Origin: Thalassobellus sp050294475
GTDB taxonomy: Bacteria > Bacteroidota > Bacteroidia > Flavobacteriales > Flavobacteriaceae
Direction: 5' to 3'
NCBI GenBank assembly: GCA_050294475.1
Contig: JBNKOE010000011.1
Location: 1 to 64,000 of the forward strand
Length of the DNA stretch: 64,000 nucleotides
Made by a program: the position numbers and the translations under genes
Shown here: positions 17,351 to 25,704 of the stretch, piece after piece
Layout: each line of letters starts with the position of its first letter
Position numbering within the stretch: position 1 is the first letter of the stretch
Notes under the pieces: model-generated
Seen by the model: only the letters and a program-made list of their open reading frames with translations
The model's database searches: none
Told to the model about the DNA's origin: nothing

Positions 17351-18778
17351 ATGAGTATAACTGCGCAATCGGTCTGGAATAATTGTCTACTGTTTATAAA
17401 GGATAACATCCAACCGCAAGCATATAAAACTTGGTTTGAACCAATTGTTGCAGTTAAACTTACCGACAAAGCTTTAAGCATTCAAGTCCCTAGTAAGTTC
17501 TTTTACGAATGGCTTGAAGAACATTATGTTAAAATCCTTAAAGTTTCGCTAACAAAAGAATTAGGAGAAAATGCTAAACTGGTTTACATTATTAAAATGG
17601 AAAACACATATGGCAATAAACAACCTTTTACAGAAAAAATTCCTAGTTCAAACAGAAGTGGTTTAAAATCACAAGATGTTGATATTCCGTTAAACAATAA
17701 AAACCCCGAATTAAGAAACCCTTTCGTAATTCCAGGTATTAGAAATGTAAAAATTGAATCTCAACTCAATCCTAATTACAGTTTTGACAACTTTTTAGAA
17801 GGCGATTCTAATCGTTTAGCTCGTAGTGCAGGTTTAGCTGTAGCAGCAAAACCAGGAGGAACCTCTTTTAATCCATTATTAATTTTTGGAGGTGTTGGTT
17901 TAGGAAAAACCCATTTAGCTCACGCTATAGGTGTTGATATTAAAGACAAATATCCAGAAAAAACAGTTTTATATATTTCTGCTGAAAAATTTACGCAACA
18001 ATATATAGACTCTGTAAAGAAAAATAATAGAAATGATTTTATTCATTTCTATCAAATAATAGATGTTTTAATTATTGACGATGTGCAATTCCTTTCAGGA
18101 AAAACAGGTACACAAGATGTATTCTTTCACATCTTCAATCATTTACATCAAAATGGCAAACAAGTTATTTTAACTAGTGACAAAGCACCAGTAGACATGC
18201 AAGATATTGAGCAACGCTTACTATCTCGTTTTAAATGGGGACTTTCAGCCGAATTACAAAATCCAGATTTCGAAACTAGAGTTTCTATTTTAAAGAACAA
18301 ACTATATCGTGATGGTGTTGAAATGCCAGAAGATATAATTGAATATGTTGCAAAAAACATAAAAACAAATGTTCGTGAGCTAGAAGGCGCTATTATATCT
18401 TTAATTGCTCAGTCTTCTTTCAATAAAAAAGAAATTACTATTGACTTAGCAAGACTTATCGTTGAGAAGTTTGTTAAAAACAATAAACGCGAAGTTTCTA
18501 TTGATTATATACAAAAAGTAGTATCTGATTATTTCCAAATGGATATTGATACACTTCAATCTAAAACCAGAAAACGCCATATTGTTCAAGCAAGACAGCT
18601 AGCTATGTTTTTTGCAAAAAAATTCACAAAAGCATCTTTAGCCAGCATTGGTTCTCAAATAGGAAAACGAGATCATGCTACCGTATTACATGCTTGTAAA
18701 ACTGTAGACAACCTATCTTCAACTGACAAACAATTTAGAAAATACGTTGAAGATATTTCAAAAAAGCTTACTGTTTAA
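17351..18778 (+). CDS. dnaA: Chromosomal replication initiator DnaA
   Basis: DnaA opens the replication origin. The 475-residue protein has the N-terminal helicase-interaction domain (1-85), a variable linker, the AAA+ domain (about 140-350; Walker A GGVGLGKT with Lys186, Walker B VLIIDDVQFL) and the DNA-binding domain IV ending in KRDHATVLHACKTV, the box-recognition signature. Full length. No cluster of DnaA boxes typical of an origin was seen on either side, so the origin is probably elsewhere. Followed 12 bases later by the phosphatase gene. Confidence 0.97.
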   Translation: MSITAQSVWNNCLLFIKDNIQPQAYKTWFEPIVAVKLTDKALSIQVPSKFFYEWLEEHYVKILKVSLTKELGENAKLVYIIKMENTYGNKQPFTEKIPSSNRSGLKSQDVDIPLNNKNPELRNPFVIPGIRNVKIESQLNPNYSFDNFLEGDSNRLARSAGLAVAAKPGGTSFNPLLIFGGVGLGKTHLAHAIGVDIKDKYPEKTVLYISAEKFTQQYIDSVKKNNRNDFIHFYQIIDVLIIDDVQFLSGKTGTQDVFFHIFNHLHQNGKQVILTSDKAPVDMQDIEQRLLSRFKWGLSAELQNPDFETRVSILKNKLYRDGVEMPEDIIEYVAKNIKTNVRELEGAIISLIAQSSFNKKEITIDLARLIVEKFVKNNKREVSIDYIQKVVSDYFQMDIDTLQSKTRKRHIVQARQLAMFFAKKFTKASLASIGSQIGKRDHATVLHACKTVDNLSSTDKQFRKYVEDISKKLTV

Positions 18779-18790
18779 AATTTAATTACA

Positions 18791-19252
18791 ATGACTAAAA
18801 TCCTCATGGTTTGCTTGGGAAACATTTGTCGTTCTCCACTAGCCGAAGGTATATTAAGGTCTAAACTTTCAACCGATTCCTTTCTAGTAGATTCTGCAGG
18901 AACTGCCAATTATCATACAGGAAATCCTCCAGACAAACGATCAATTGCTGTTGCTAAAAAACACGGTTTAGATATTTCTAATTTAAAAGGAAGACAATTT
19001 GAAGTGTCTGATTTTGATATATTTGATTTTATTTATGTTATGGACGATTCCAACTATAACAATATTATTAATTTAGCGAGAGATGAAGCTGATATTAATA
19101 AAGTGAAGCTTATATTAAATGAAGTGTACCCAAATCAAAATTATAGTGTACCCGACCCATATTATGGCGGAAATGACGGTTTTGAAAATGTTTACAAAAT
19201 GCTTGACGAGGCCTGCGATATTATTGCCAAAGATTTAAATAACATAAAATGA
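18791..19252 (+). CDS. Low-molecular-weight protein-tyrosine phosphatase
   Basis: A 153-residue enzyme with the P-loop CLGNICRS (Cys8 nucleophile, C-x5-R) and the general-acid loop VPDPYYGG (about residue 118-125). These phosphatases usually reverse tyrosine phosphorylation, often linked with polysaccharide export kinases, but no such kinase is next to it here. It overlaps the downstream methyltransferase by 4 bases (ATGA). Family call is firm; the substrate is unknown. Confidence 0.93.
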   Translation: MTKILMVCLGNICRSPLAEGILRSKLSTDSFLVDSAGTANYHTGNPPDKRSIAVAKKHGLDISNLKGRQFEVSDFDIFDFIYVMDDSNYNNIINLARDEADINKVKLILNEVYPNQNYSVPDPYYGGNDGFENVYKMLDEACDIIAKDLNNIK

Positions 19253-19965
19253 ATACTACAAAAGGCCTATTATACTTGATACCCACAACACTTGGCGATA
19301 ACGACCCTATGGAAGTTTTACCTATGTTAGTAAAAAAAGTTATTGAAGATACCGACACCTTTATAGTAGAAAATGAAAAAACAGCGAGACGTTTTATAAA
19401 AAAAATATCACCTGAAAAATCTCAACCTTCTTTAAACATTTTTATTTTAAATAAGTTTACTGAAGCTAGTGATTTACCAAGTTTCTTAAACCCTTGCTTA
19501 AACGGCACCAATGTAGGACTTTTATCTGAAGCTGGATGCCCTGGAGTAGCAGATCCTGGAGCTGATATTGTAAAATTAGCTCATCAAAAAAACATAAAAG
19601 TTGTACCATTAGTTGGTCCATCATCAATATTAATGGCTATTATGAGTTCTGGTATGAACGGACAAAGTTTTGCTTTTAATGGCTACCTTCCAATTGATAA
19701 AGGTGAAAGAAAATCTGAAATAAAAAGACTAGAGCGTTTGTCTTTTGAACATAATCAATCACAAATTTTTATTGAAACACCTTACAGAAACAATAAAATG
19801 ATTGAAGATTTAGCAAATATACTTGAAAACAATACTGATATTTGTGTTGCTTGCGACATTACACTTTCTTCAGAGTTTATAAAAACTCAAACCGCAAATG
19901 CATGGAAAAAAAATAAGGTAGACCTTCATAAAAGACCTACCATATTTATTATTCACAAAAGCTAA
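19249..19965 (+). CDS. SAM-dependent methyltransferase, tetrapyrrole methylase fold (RsmI-related)
   Basis: A 238-residue protein related to RsmI, which 2'-O-methylates C1402 of 16S rRNA. It contains YLIPTTLGD at the start, SEAGCPGVADPGADIVKLAH (about 91-110), VPLVGPSSILMAIMSSGMNG and YLPIDKGER, all matching the RsmI/tetrapyrrole methylase core. It is some 40-50 residues shorter than RsmI and lacks its C-terminal extension, and Bacteroidota often carry a paralogue of this kind, so the exact target is uncertain. Cotranslated with the phosphatase gene. Confidence 0.85.
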   Translation: MNTTKGLLYLIPTTLGDNDPMEVLPMLVKKVIEDTDTFIVENEKTARRFIKKISPEKSQPSLNIFILNKFTEASDLPSFLNPCLNGTNVGLLSEAGCPGVADPGADIVKLAHQKNIKVVPLVGPSSILMAIMSSGMNGQSFAFNGYLPIDKGERKSEIKRLERLSFEHNQSQIFIETPYRNNKMIEDLANILENNTDICVACDITLSSEFIKTQTANAWKKNKVDLHKRPTIFIIHKS

Positions 19966-19972
19966 TAGCGTA

Positions 19973-20632
19973 TTACATTACTTTAGCTAATTTATTTGGC
20001 TTTACAAAAGATGTATCGTATCCTGAAAAATGTTTCATGTAATACTGAATCGTTGTACCGTATCCATCAGTAAAGTTATCTAAACCATAACTTCTCAAAT
20101 ATTTCTTTACACTACCTGGACCAGCCAAATGCGCTGCTGCTAAAATACCCGATTCGGTTACAACTACACCATTAATTCGTCTACCAACAAAGTTCTTAAT
20201 ATCTCTACGCAATATCCATTTATTACGCGCTGCATTTGCAACAAATGCTTTTTCTTGAAGGATTGGATTCTTTAAAAAATGAGCCGGATTATGAATTCCA
20301 ATTATTTTTAAAGTTTCTTTACCAAATTGATATTTCCCTAAATACCCTAAAGTATTAATAGAAAAATAATCACCACCAGATTCTTTAAAAGCTAAAGCTT
20401 CTTTAAAACCTACAAAAGATTTTCCTAAATAAGGAGAAAACGATTGGTTCACATCATTTGACGCTAAAACATCATCATTAATGCTTTCGTCTTGACTTAC
20501 AGTATAATACAACTCTAAGCCAGTTGTTGAGTACTTACTTAAATCTATCGTTTCATTAGATGAAAACGACACTAACAATAGAATACATATTGTAAATGTT
20601 AGGATTAAGTAACTTGCAATACTTTTTCTCAT
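19973..20632 (-). CDS. Lysozyme-like exported protein (transglycosylase fold)
   Basis: A 219-residue protein with an N-terminal membrane anchor or signal (about 6-24). The core FKEALAFKESGGDYFSINTLG (about 76-96), followed by LGKYQFGKETL, resembles the catalytic-Glu region of lytic transglycosylases and goose-type lysozymes (Glu in FKESGGDY; then a G-Y/QFG motif). AAAHLAGPGSVKKYLRS near the C-terminus fits the fold as well. It probably acts on peptidoglycan in the periplasm. It has its own canonical promoter and follows the leftward mltG operon. Confidence 0.68.
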   Translation of the reverse strand: MRKSIASYLILTFTICILLLVSFSSNETIDLSKYSTTGLELYYTVSQDESINDDVLASNDVNQSFSPYLGKSFVGFKEALAFKESGGDYFSINTLGYLGKYQFGKETLKIIGIHNPAHFLKNPILQEKAFVANAARNKWILRRDIKNFVGRRINGVVVTESGILAAAHLAGPGSVKKYLRSYGLDNFTDGYGTTIQYYMKHFSGYDTSFVKPNKLAKVM

Positions 20633-20690
20633 AAATTTAAATTTCTTCAGCGCACTTACATAGTAAAGATTGCTTGAAAATTTGAGCGTG

Positions 20691-20721
20691 CAAAATTAGA
20701 TATTTTTTTTATACTATCAAA
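20691..20721 (-). promoter_or_regulatory. Canonical Bacteroidota promoter before the lysozyme-like gene
   Basis: The reverse strand reads TTTG (20718-20721), a 19-base spacer, then TAATTTTG (20691-20698). Both elements match the Bacteroidota -33/-7 consensus with ideal spacing, about 60 bases before the start at 20632. This is the best promoter seen in the window. Confidence 0.65.
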
Positions 20722-20743
20722 ATTACTCGTTTAACTGCTTTTT

Positions 20744-21655
20744 TTAGTAGTAGAATAGATGAAATGCACACCCTTTTTTATTAAATTCTAGTGTTGGAAA
20801 AGGAATCTTTATAGTATTAAAAACGTCAAAAAACACCTTAAGAAACTTCGAATTTGTTTTAATTTCATTCAAATTTACATCTAAACTTAAATAGAATTGA
20901 CGTTGCCTATTAAAACTTGTTAACAACTGATTGTCAACATCTTTAGCACCATACAACATGCCATCGGCTCCATAACCAAACGCTATATTTATCCATTTTG
21001 GTATGTTACTCTCCTTGGAAAACGCATGTAAATTTGCACTAAGCCAATAGGTTTGCCCATTATAATCTTTAATAATCTCTTCTAGAAACCCATCTCCTAG
21101 CTTATCAGGGCGCTGTGAAGCAAACCTAGTTTGATGAAATGAGAATTTTAACGCTATACGTTGTTCTTTCCATAGTAATTCTTGACCTACATATAAACCA
21201 GTTCCTGAAGCATTTGCTAAAACATCACCCCAAGAAAAGCCCCATTCTTCAGAATAACCATCTAAAACTTCAACAGCCGTTAAAAAAGCAAACCCTAAAG
21301 TAGCACCATAAATTAATTGATTCTTTTTACTTACTCCACTCCAATTTAAAAGTTGTGCTCCATGTCTTCCTAATTGATATGACGTAAACACGTGTCCCAT
21401 CTTATCCATTTGAAGCCACTCATTATTATCATTAATTGTATGAAATTCAGATTGCTTATAATCGGCATACCAAAGTTGATTTAAACCTAGTAAAGTAATT
21501 CCCGCTATAGAAGCTTCAGAAATCACTACAGTATTTCGCCTTGATATGTTTAAAGTATCACTTGGTGTTAAAAATGCATTCAAATTAGATTGAGAAAAAG
21601 CAATAAAAGGAAATATAATAAAGCATATCGCATATTTTAATGCTACTATTTTCAT
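20744..21655 (-). CDS. DUF2279 family exported protein
   Basis: A 303-residue protein with a signal peptide (about 1-22). The middle region WLQMDKMGHVFTSYQLGRHG and the GFSWGDVLANASGTGLYVGQ segment fit DUF2279 (YfiM-like), a small periplasmic/outer-membrane family without known activity. The C-terminal half is rich in beta strands ending in aromatic residues (final FHLFYY), which would suit an outer-membrane location. Its ATG overlaps the mltG stop (TAATG). No function can be given. Confidence 0.75.
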   Translation of the reverse strand: MKIVALKYAICFIIFPFIAFSQSNLNAFLTPSDTLNISRRNTVVISEASIAGITLLGLNQLWYADYKQSEFHTINDNNEWLQMDKMGHVFTSYQLGRHGAQLLNWSGVSKKNQLIYGATLGFAFLTAVEVLDGYSEEWGFSWGDVLANASGTGLYVGQELLWKEQRIALKFSFHQTRFASQRPDKLGDGFLEEIIKDYNGQTYWLSANLHAFSKESNIPKWINIAFGYGADGMLYGAKDVDNQLLTSFNRQRQFYLSLDVNLNEIKTNSKFLKVFFDVFNTIKIPFPTLEFNKKGCAFHLFYY

Positions 21656-22698
21656 TACCTATTTATGCCTTGAGAAGATAAATATCTTTGATATTCTCTA
21701 GCATTCACATTATGCTGAGCAAGTGTTTTTGCGAATTTATGAAACCCAAAATGTTTTGCATCTGCTGCAAAATATAGGTACTTATGTTTTTCATAATTTA
21801 ATACCGCATCTATTGCCGATATATCTGGCATAGCTATAAGTCCTGGTGGTAATCCAAGATTTTTATAAGTATTATATGGTGATTCTATGTCTTTATGAAT
21901 ATTTAAAACACGTTTAATAACGGTATTTTTATACTTAGGAAGTTTATAAGCTGCAAATTTAAGTGTAGGATCTGCTTGAAGCGGCATACCAATTCGCAAC
22001 CTATTCATATAAACACCTGCAATTCTTGGTTGCTCGTTTGCTTGCTTAGATTCTTCATAAACAATTGAAGCTAAAGCAATCACTTGGTTTTGAGATAAAC
22101 CAATATTATGCGCTTTTTCAATTCTTTTATCATTCCAAAAACGCTTGTATTCTTTAAGCATTCTAGCTCTAAATTTTTCGGCAGAAGTATTCCAAAAAAA
22201 CTCATAGCTATTAGGTAAATACATACCAAGGGCAGTAGCTTCGTTAAAATTATTTTTAGCTAAAAACGCTTCGTCTTTCATAGCATTTATAAGAGATACG
22301 CTATCAGCTTCAATTTCATTTGAAATTCTTCCTGCTAATTTTTCTAATGTGCTTTGATTATTAAAAGACACTTTAATTGGTAAATTATTACTTCTGATAG
22401 AGTTTATAATATCATTATTACTCATTCCCTTTTTAATAGCGTATTTCCCAGCTCTTATATTAGTAGTATATTTTTTTTGTTCAGCTAAATCATCAAAAGA
22501 ATCAATATCGTCTAATAATGGTTCTAATTGGTTACGAACATCATCATAGCTATCTGTTGACGCGATATAAACATAAGCTTCTTCATTATTAAAAGCTGTA
22601 TTTGGTTTTAACATCGCTTTATAAACAAAATTTGCAAAAAAAGCAGCGGCAACAAGTCCGATAACCACAATGGCTAAAAGTATCTTTTTTATATACAT
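21655..22698 (-). CDS. mltG: Endolytic murein transglycosylase MltG
   Basis: It cleaves nascent glycan strands and sets their length. The 347-residue protein has an N-terminal transmembrane helix (about 6-28), a LysM-like segment (GKYAIKKGMSNNDIINSIRS) and the YceG catalytic domain, with the essential Glu in ASIVYEESKQ (about residue 217) and the conserved QADPTLKFA, SPYNTYKNLGLPPG and YFAADAKHFGFH. Full length. It follows the GNAT gene directly and overlaps DUF2279, so it belongs to the dapF cell-wall operon. Confidence 0.95.
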   Translation of the reverse strand: MYIKKILLAIVVIGLVAAAFFANFVYKAMLKPNTAFNNEEAYVYIASTDSYDDVRNQLEPLLDDIDSFDDLAEQKKYTTNIRAGKYAIKKGMSNNDIINSIRSNNLPIKVSFNNQSTLEKLAGRISNEIEADSVSLINAMKDEAFLAKNNFNEATALGMYLPNSYEFFWNTSAEKFRARMLKEYKRFWNDKRIEKAHNIGLSQNQVIALASIVYEESKQANEQPRIAGVYMNRLRIGMPLQADPTLKFAAYKLPKYKNTVIKRVLNIHKDIESPYNTYKNLGLPPGLIAMPDISAIDAVLNYEKHKYLYFAADAKHFGFHKFAKTLAQHNVNAREYQRYLSSQGINR

Positions 22699-23223
22699 TT
22701 AATTATTAATAAGCTGAAATAAATATTCGTTCTTATAAGTACCATTAACAAGGTTCCAATCTTTTTTAAGTCCTATATTTTTAAAACCTTGATTAGAAAA
22801 CAGTTTAATACTTGTTTCGTTTTCTTCTGAAATATTACAATATAATTGATGTAAACACAAATGAGTAAAGCTATAATCAACTAAAAGCTTAAGCGCTTCT
22901 TTACCATAGCCTTTACCTCTTTCACTAGCATCTTTTACTAAAATACCAACACCTGCTCTACTGTTTTTAAAATCGAAATCGAATAAATCTATCATTCCTA
23001 AAGCAACATCTTCATAATTTGAAATAACAAGCCTTAATTGTTTTACTTCAAAAATATCTTTATGAGCTTGCTCTAAATACTGCTTTATTAAATATTTAGA
23101 ATATGGCGTAATGGTATTACTTATCTCCCAAACAGATTCATCATTTTCTATAGTATGAATAAACTCTAAATCTTCAGGTTCTAAAGCACGTAAATAAATA
23201 TGTTCTCCTTTTAAAGTAATCAT
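22699..23223 (-). CDS. GNAT N-acetyltransferase, RimJ/RimL-like
   Basis: A 174-residue acetyltransferase of the RimL type. It begins with LKGEHIYLRALEPEDLEF, has the acetyl-CoA loop SERGKGYGKEALKLLVDY (about 107-124) and ends with the ENETSIKLFSNQGFKNIG segment common to these enzymes. Substrate unknown; relatives acetylate protein N-termini or small amines. It overlaps the dapF stop (ATGA) and precedes mltG without a gap. Confidence 0.88.
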   Translation of the reverse strand: MITLKGEHIYLRALEPEDLEFIHTIENDESVWEISNTITPYSKYLIKQYLEQAHKDIFEVKQLRLVISNYEDVALGMIDLFDFDFKNSRAGVGILVKDASERGKGYGKEALKLLVDYSFTHLCLHQLYCNISEENETSIKLFSNQGFKNIGLKKDWNLVNGTYKNEYLFQLINN

Positions 23224-23993
23224 ATTAAACCTTTATAAACAAAATTTGCTGGCCCGATTAACCAAACGTTTTTATAAGAACCGCCCTCAACATCAAAAGA
23301 CACCTGTAATTGGCCACCTTCAACCTTTAAAGTAATACAATTTTGTTTGGTTTCATTAAGCATATGCATTGCTATTGCTACGGCTGTTACACCTGTACCA
23401 CAAGACAAAGTTTCATCTTCAACACCACGTTCGTAAGTTCTTACTCGAAATATAGCATCTGCTATTTTTTTAACAAAGTTTACATTAGTACCAGCTTCAT
23501 TATAAGGTTCACCATATCGTATTGAAGCACCTTTTGATTTAATATCAAAATTGTCAATAGCATCCTCAAACTGAACGTGATGCGGAGAGCCTGTATTTAA
23601 AAACACATAATTTTCGTGCTTCTCAACTTTATCAACATCTAACATTTGCAATTTTACAATGTCATTTTCAACAGTTGCATGATGCAATCCATCAATAGCT
23701 TCAAAAACGGCTTTATCTTTTATTACACCTAATTGTTTAGCAAAAGCCACTAAGCAACGCCCACCATTTCCGCACATAGTACTTTCGTTTCCATCGGCAT
23801 TATAATAAACCATTTTAAAATCTAAATCTGGATGATTCTCAAGTAAAATAAGTCCGTCTGCTCCTATTCCAAAACGTCTATCACATAAAAACGCAATGTA
23901 TTTAGTATCTTTTTTATTGAACGTTTGCTCTCGATTATCAATCATCACAAAATCGTTTCCTGTTCCTTGGTATTTATAAAAAGTCTGCTCCAT
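23220..23993 (-). CDS. dapF: Diaminopimelate epimerase
   Basis: It converts LL- to meso-diaminopimelate for peptidoglycan and lysine. The 257-residue protein has both catalytic cysteines, in MCGNGGRCL (about residue 74) and LSCGTGVTAVA (about 205), and the conserved FYKYQGTGNDFVMIDNR start. I chose the ATG at 23991-23993 (MEQTFYKYQ) over an in-frame TTG four codons earlier, because the family begins there. First gene of the leftward cell-wall operon dapF-GNAT-mltG-DUF2279. Confidence 0.96.
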   Translation of the reverse strand: MEQTFYKYQGTGNDFVMIDNREQTFNKKDTKYIAFLCDRRFGIGADGLILLENHPDLDFKMVYYNADGNESTMCGNGGRCLVAFAKQLGVIKDKAVFEAIDGLHHATVENDIVKLQMLDVDKVEKHENYVFLNTGSPHHVQFEDAIDNFDIKSKGASIRYGEPYNEAGTNVNFVKKIADAIFRVRTYERGVEDETLSCGTGVTAVAIAMHMLNETKQNCITLKVEGGQLQVSFDVEGGSYKNVWLIGPANFVYKGLI

Positions 23994-24035
23994 AATAAAG
24001 CACAAATATATAAATAATAAGTCGTTTTATTGATT

Positions 24036-24117
24036 GTTAAATAGGCGTTAAAATAGGCGTTAAAAATCGTTAAAACTTAATTCCTAATTCAATAAATAAT
24101 TAATTTTAATCGTTAAA
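24036..24117. promoter_or_regulatory. Array of GTTAAA motifs between dapF and htrA
   Basis: GTTAAA occurs at 24036, 24047, 24059, 24069 and 24112. The first four are spaced 11, 12 and 10 bases apart, about one helical turn. Two of them lie in an exact 12-bp tandem repeat, ATAGGCGTTAAA (24041-24052 and 24053-24064). This looks like a phased binding array for a regulator of the divergent htrA or dapF genes. A -7-like box for dapF (TATATTTG on the reverse strand) is at 24003-24010. Confidence 0.45.
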
Positions 24118-24174
24118 TATTCACATCCTTCAAGGGAATTATAAATAAAAAGAAATAAAACTAAAACGAAAATT

Positions 24175-25578
24175 ATGAAGAAGATTTTAACATTAGTATT
24201 GGTTTCGTCATTAGGTGGCGTTTTAACTCTTGGTGCATATAAACTGTTTTTAGAGCCAAAAAATGAAGTTATAGTAGCCGCAACAAACACAACACCATCG
24301 TTTTTACCTACTAGCAATATGCCTAATTTATTGGCAACTAATGAAACGCCTGATTTTACTGTAGCTGCCGAAAATGCTGTAAATGCTGTGGTACATGTAA
24401 AAAATGTCTCTATCAGTACAGGTCAAATGACGTTACAAGACTTATTTTTAGGCAGAACTCCAAAACGTGCTCAAATGGGTACAGGTTCTGGTGTTATAAT
24501 TAATTCAGATGGATACATTATTACTAATAATCATGTCATTAATAATTCTGATGAATTATCTGTTACTTTAAATAACAATAAAACATATAAAGCTGAAATT
24601 GTTGGAACAGACCCAAAAACAGATATCGCCTTATTAAAAATTGAACCAGATGAAGAGTTACCATATATAACATTTGCAGATTCTGATAATGCCAAAATTG
24701 GCGAATGGGTATTAGCTGTTGGAAATCCATTTAATTTAACTTCAACCGTAACAGCTGGTATAATTAGTGCTAAAGCACGAGATTTATCGGGTACTAGTAC
24801 ACAATCTTTTATACAAACAGATGCTGCTGTAAACCCTGGAAATTCTGGTGGTGCACTTGTAAATACTAAAGGCGAACTTGTTGGTATAAATACGGCTATT
24901 TCGTCTCAAACAGGATCTTATATTGGTTATTCGTTTGCTGTACCAAGTAATATAGCTAGACGTGTTATTGAAGACATTATGGAATATGGCAATGTACAAA
25001 ATGGTATTTTGGGTATTAATGGCGGTGCACTAAATAGTGTTTTTGCTGAAAAACTAGGCATTAATGATACTGAAGGTATTTATGTTGATAGTGTAATTGA
25101 AGATTCTGGAGCAGAAAAAGCTGGTATAGAAAAAGGTGATATTATTAAAGAAATAGATAACATTAAAGTATCCAAATTTGCTGATTTAACTGGACATATT
25201 GGCGCAAAAAGAGTTGGTGATGTGGTGAATTTAACTATTTACAAAGATGGAGATTTAAAAACTATAGCTGTTACCTTAACAAGAAATGAAACTTATACCA
25301 TGCCATTAATTGGGCGCGTTAAAAACACAAATAAGAAAGATTTAAAGACTCTAAAAGCACCAAATGGCGTTAAAATAATTGAGTTAAATGGTGAATATGC
25401 TGATTATTGGAAAAATAATGGTGTAAAAGAAGGCTGTATAATAACCTCAATTAACAATACTAAAATATATAACGTTGATGATGTAAAAGAAGCTTTAAAA
25501 AATAAATCTTCTTACGAGCCTTTAAGAATTGAGCTTTTAAACTCTAACGGAGAAAAAGAACGTTATAATTTTAGATAA
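24175..25578 (+). CDS. HtrA/DegP-type periplasmic serine protease
   Basis: A 467-residue envelope quality-control protease. An N-terminal signal or anchor (about 1-22) is followed by a trypsin-like domain with the complete triad His120 (TNNHVI), Asp150 (KTDIALLKI) and Ser224 (GNSGGAL), then a PDZ domain (about 275-370, LGINGGALNSVFAEKLGI onward) and a shorter second PDZ-like region at the C-terminus. Length and order fit Do-family proteases. It is a single gene ending at a strong terminator; the GTTAAA array upstream may regulate it. Confidence 0.95.
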   Translation: MKKILTLVLVSSLGGVLTLGAYKLFLEPKNEVIVAATNTTPSFLPTSNMPNLLATNETPDFTVAAENAVNAVVHVKNVSISTGQMTLQDLFLGRTPKRAQMGTGSGVIINSDGYIITNNHVINNSDELSVTLNNNKTYKAEIVGTDPKTDIALLKIEPDEELPYITFADSDNAKIGEWVLAVGNPFNLTSTVTAGIISAKARDLSGTSTQSFIQTDAAVNPGNSGGALVNTKGELVGINTAISSQTGSYIGYSFAVPSNIARRVIEDIMEYGNVQNGILGINGGALNSVFAEKLGINDTEGIYVDSVIEDSGAEKAGIEKGDIIKEIDNIKVSKFADLTGHIGAKRVGDVVNLTIYKDGDLKTIAVTLTRNETYTMPLIGRVKNTNKKDLKTLKAPNGVKIIELNGEYADYWKNNGVKEGCIITSINNTKIYNVDDVKEALKNKSSYEPLRIELLNSNGEKERYNFR

Positions 25579-25600
25579 CAAACACCTTATTTACACATCA

Positions 25601-25641
25601 ATAATCCTTCAAAATTTAAAAATTTTGAAGGATTATTTTTT
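25601..25641 (+). terminator. Strong intrinsic terminator after htrA
   Basis: Perfect 17-bp inverted repeat (arms 25601-25617 and 25620-25636) with a tiny loop, followed by a T-run. It separates htrA from the GAPDH gene. Confidence 0.85.
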
Positions 25642-25676
25642 TATTTAAACTCGCTACGAAAACGTTTGAAATATAG

Positions 25677-25684
25677 TATTTTTG
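25677..25684 (+). promoter_or_regulatory. Candidate -7 element of the GAPDH promoter
   Basis: TATTTTTG matches TAnnTTTG, 20 bases before the chosen ATG at 25705. If it is the -7 box, the upstream in-frame TTG at 25666 would not be transcribed, which supports the later start. No -33 TTTG at the right distance. Confidence 0.4.
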
Positions 25685-25704
25685 AAAAAATTAAACTATT
25701 TAAA

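Noticed and set aside
23343..23525. Small Cys/Tyr-rich forward-strand frame inside dapF
   Set aside because: Antisense shadow of dapF; composition mirrors the dapF codons.
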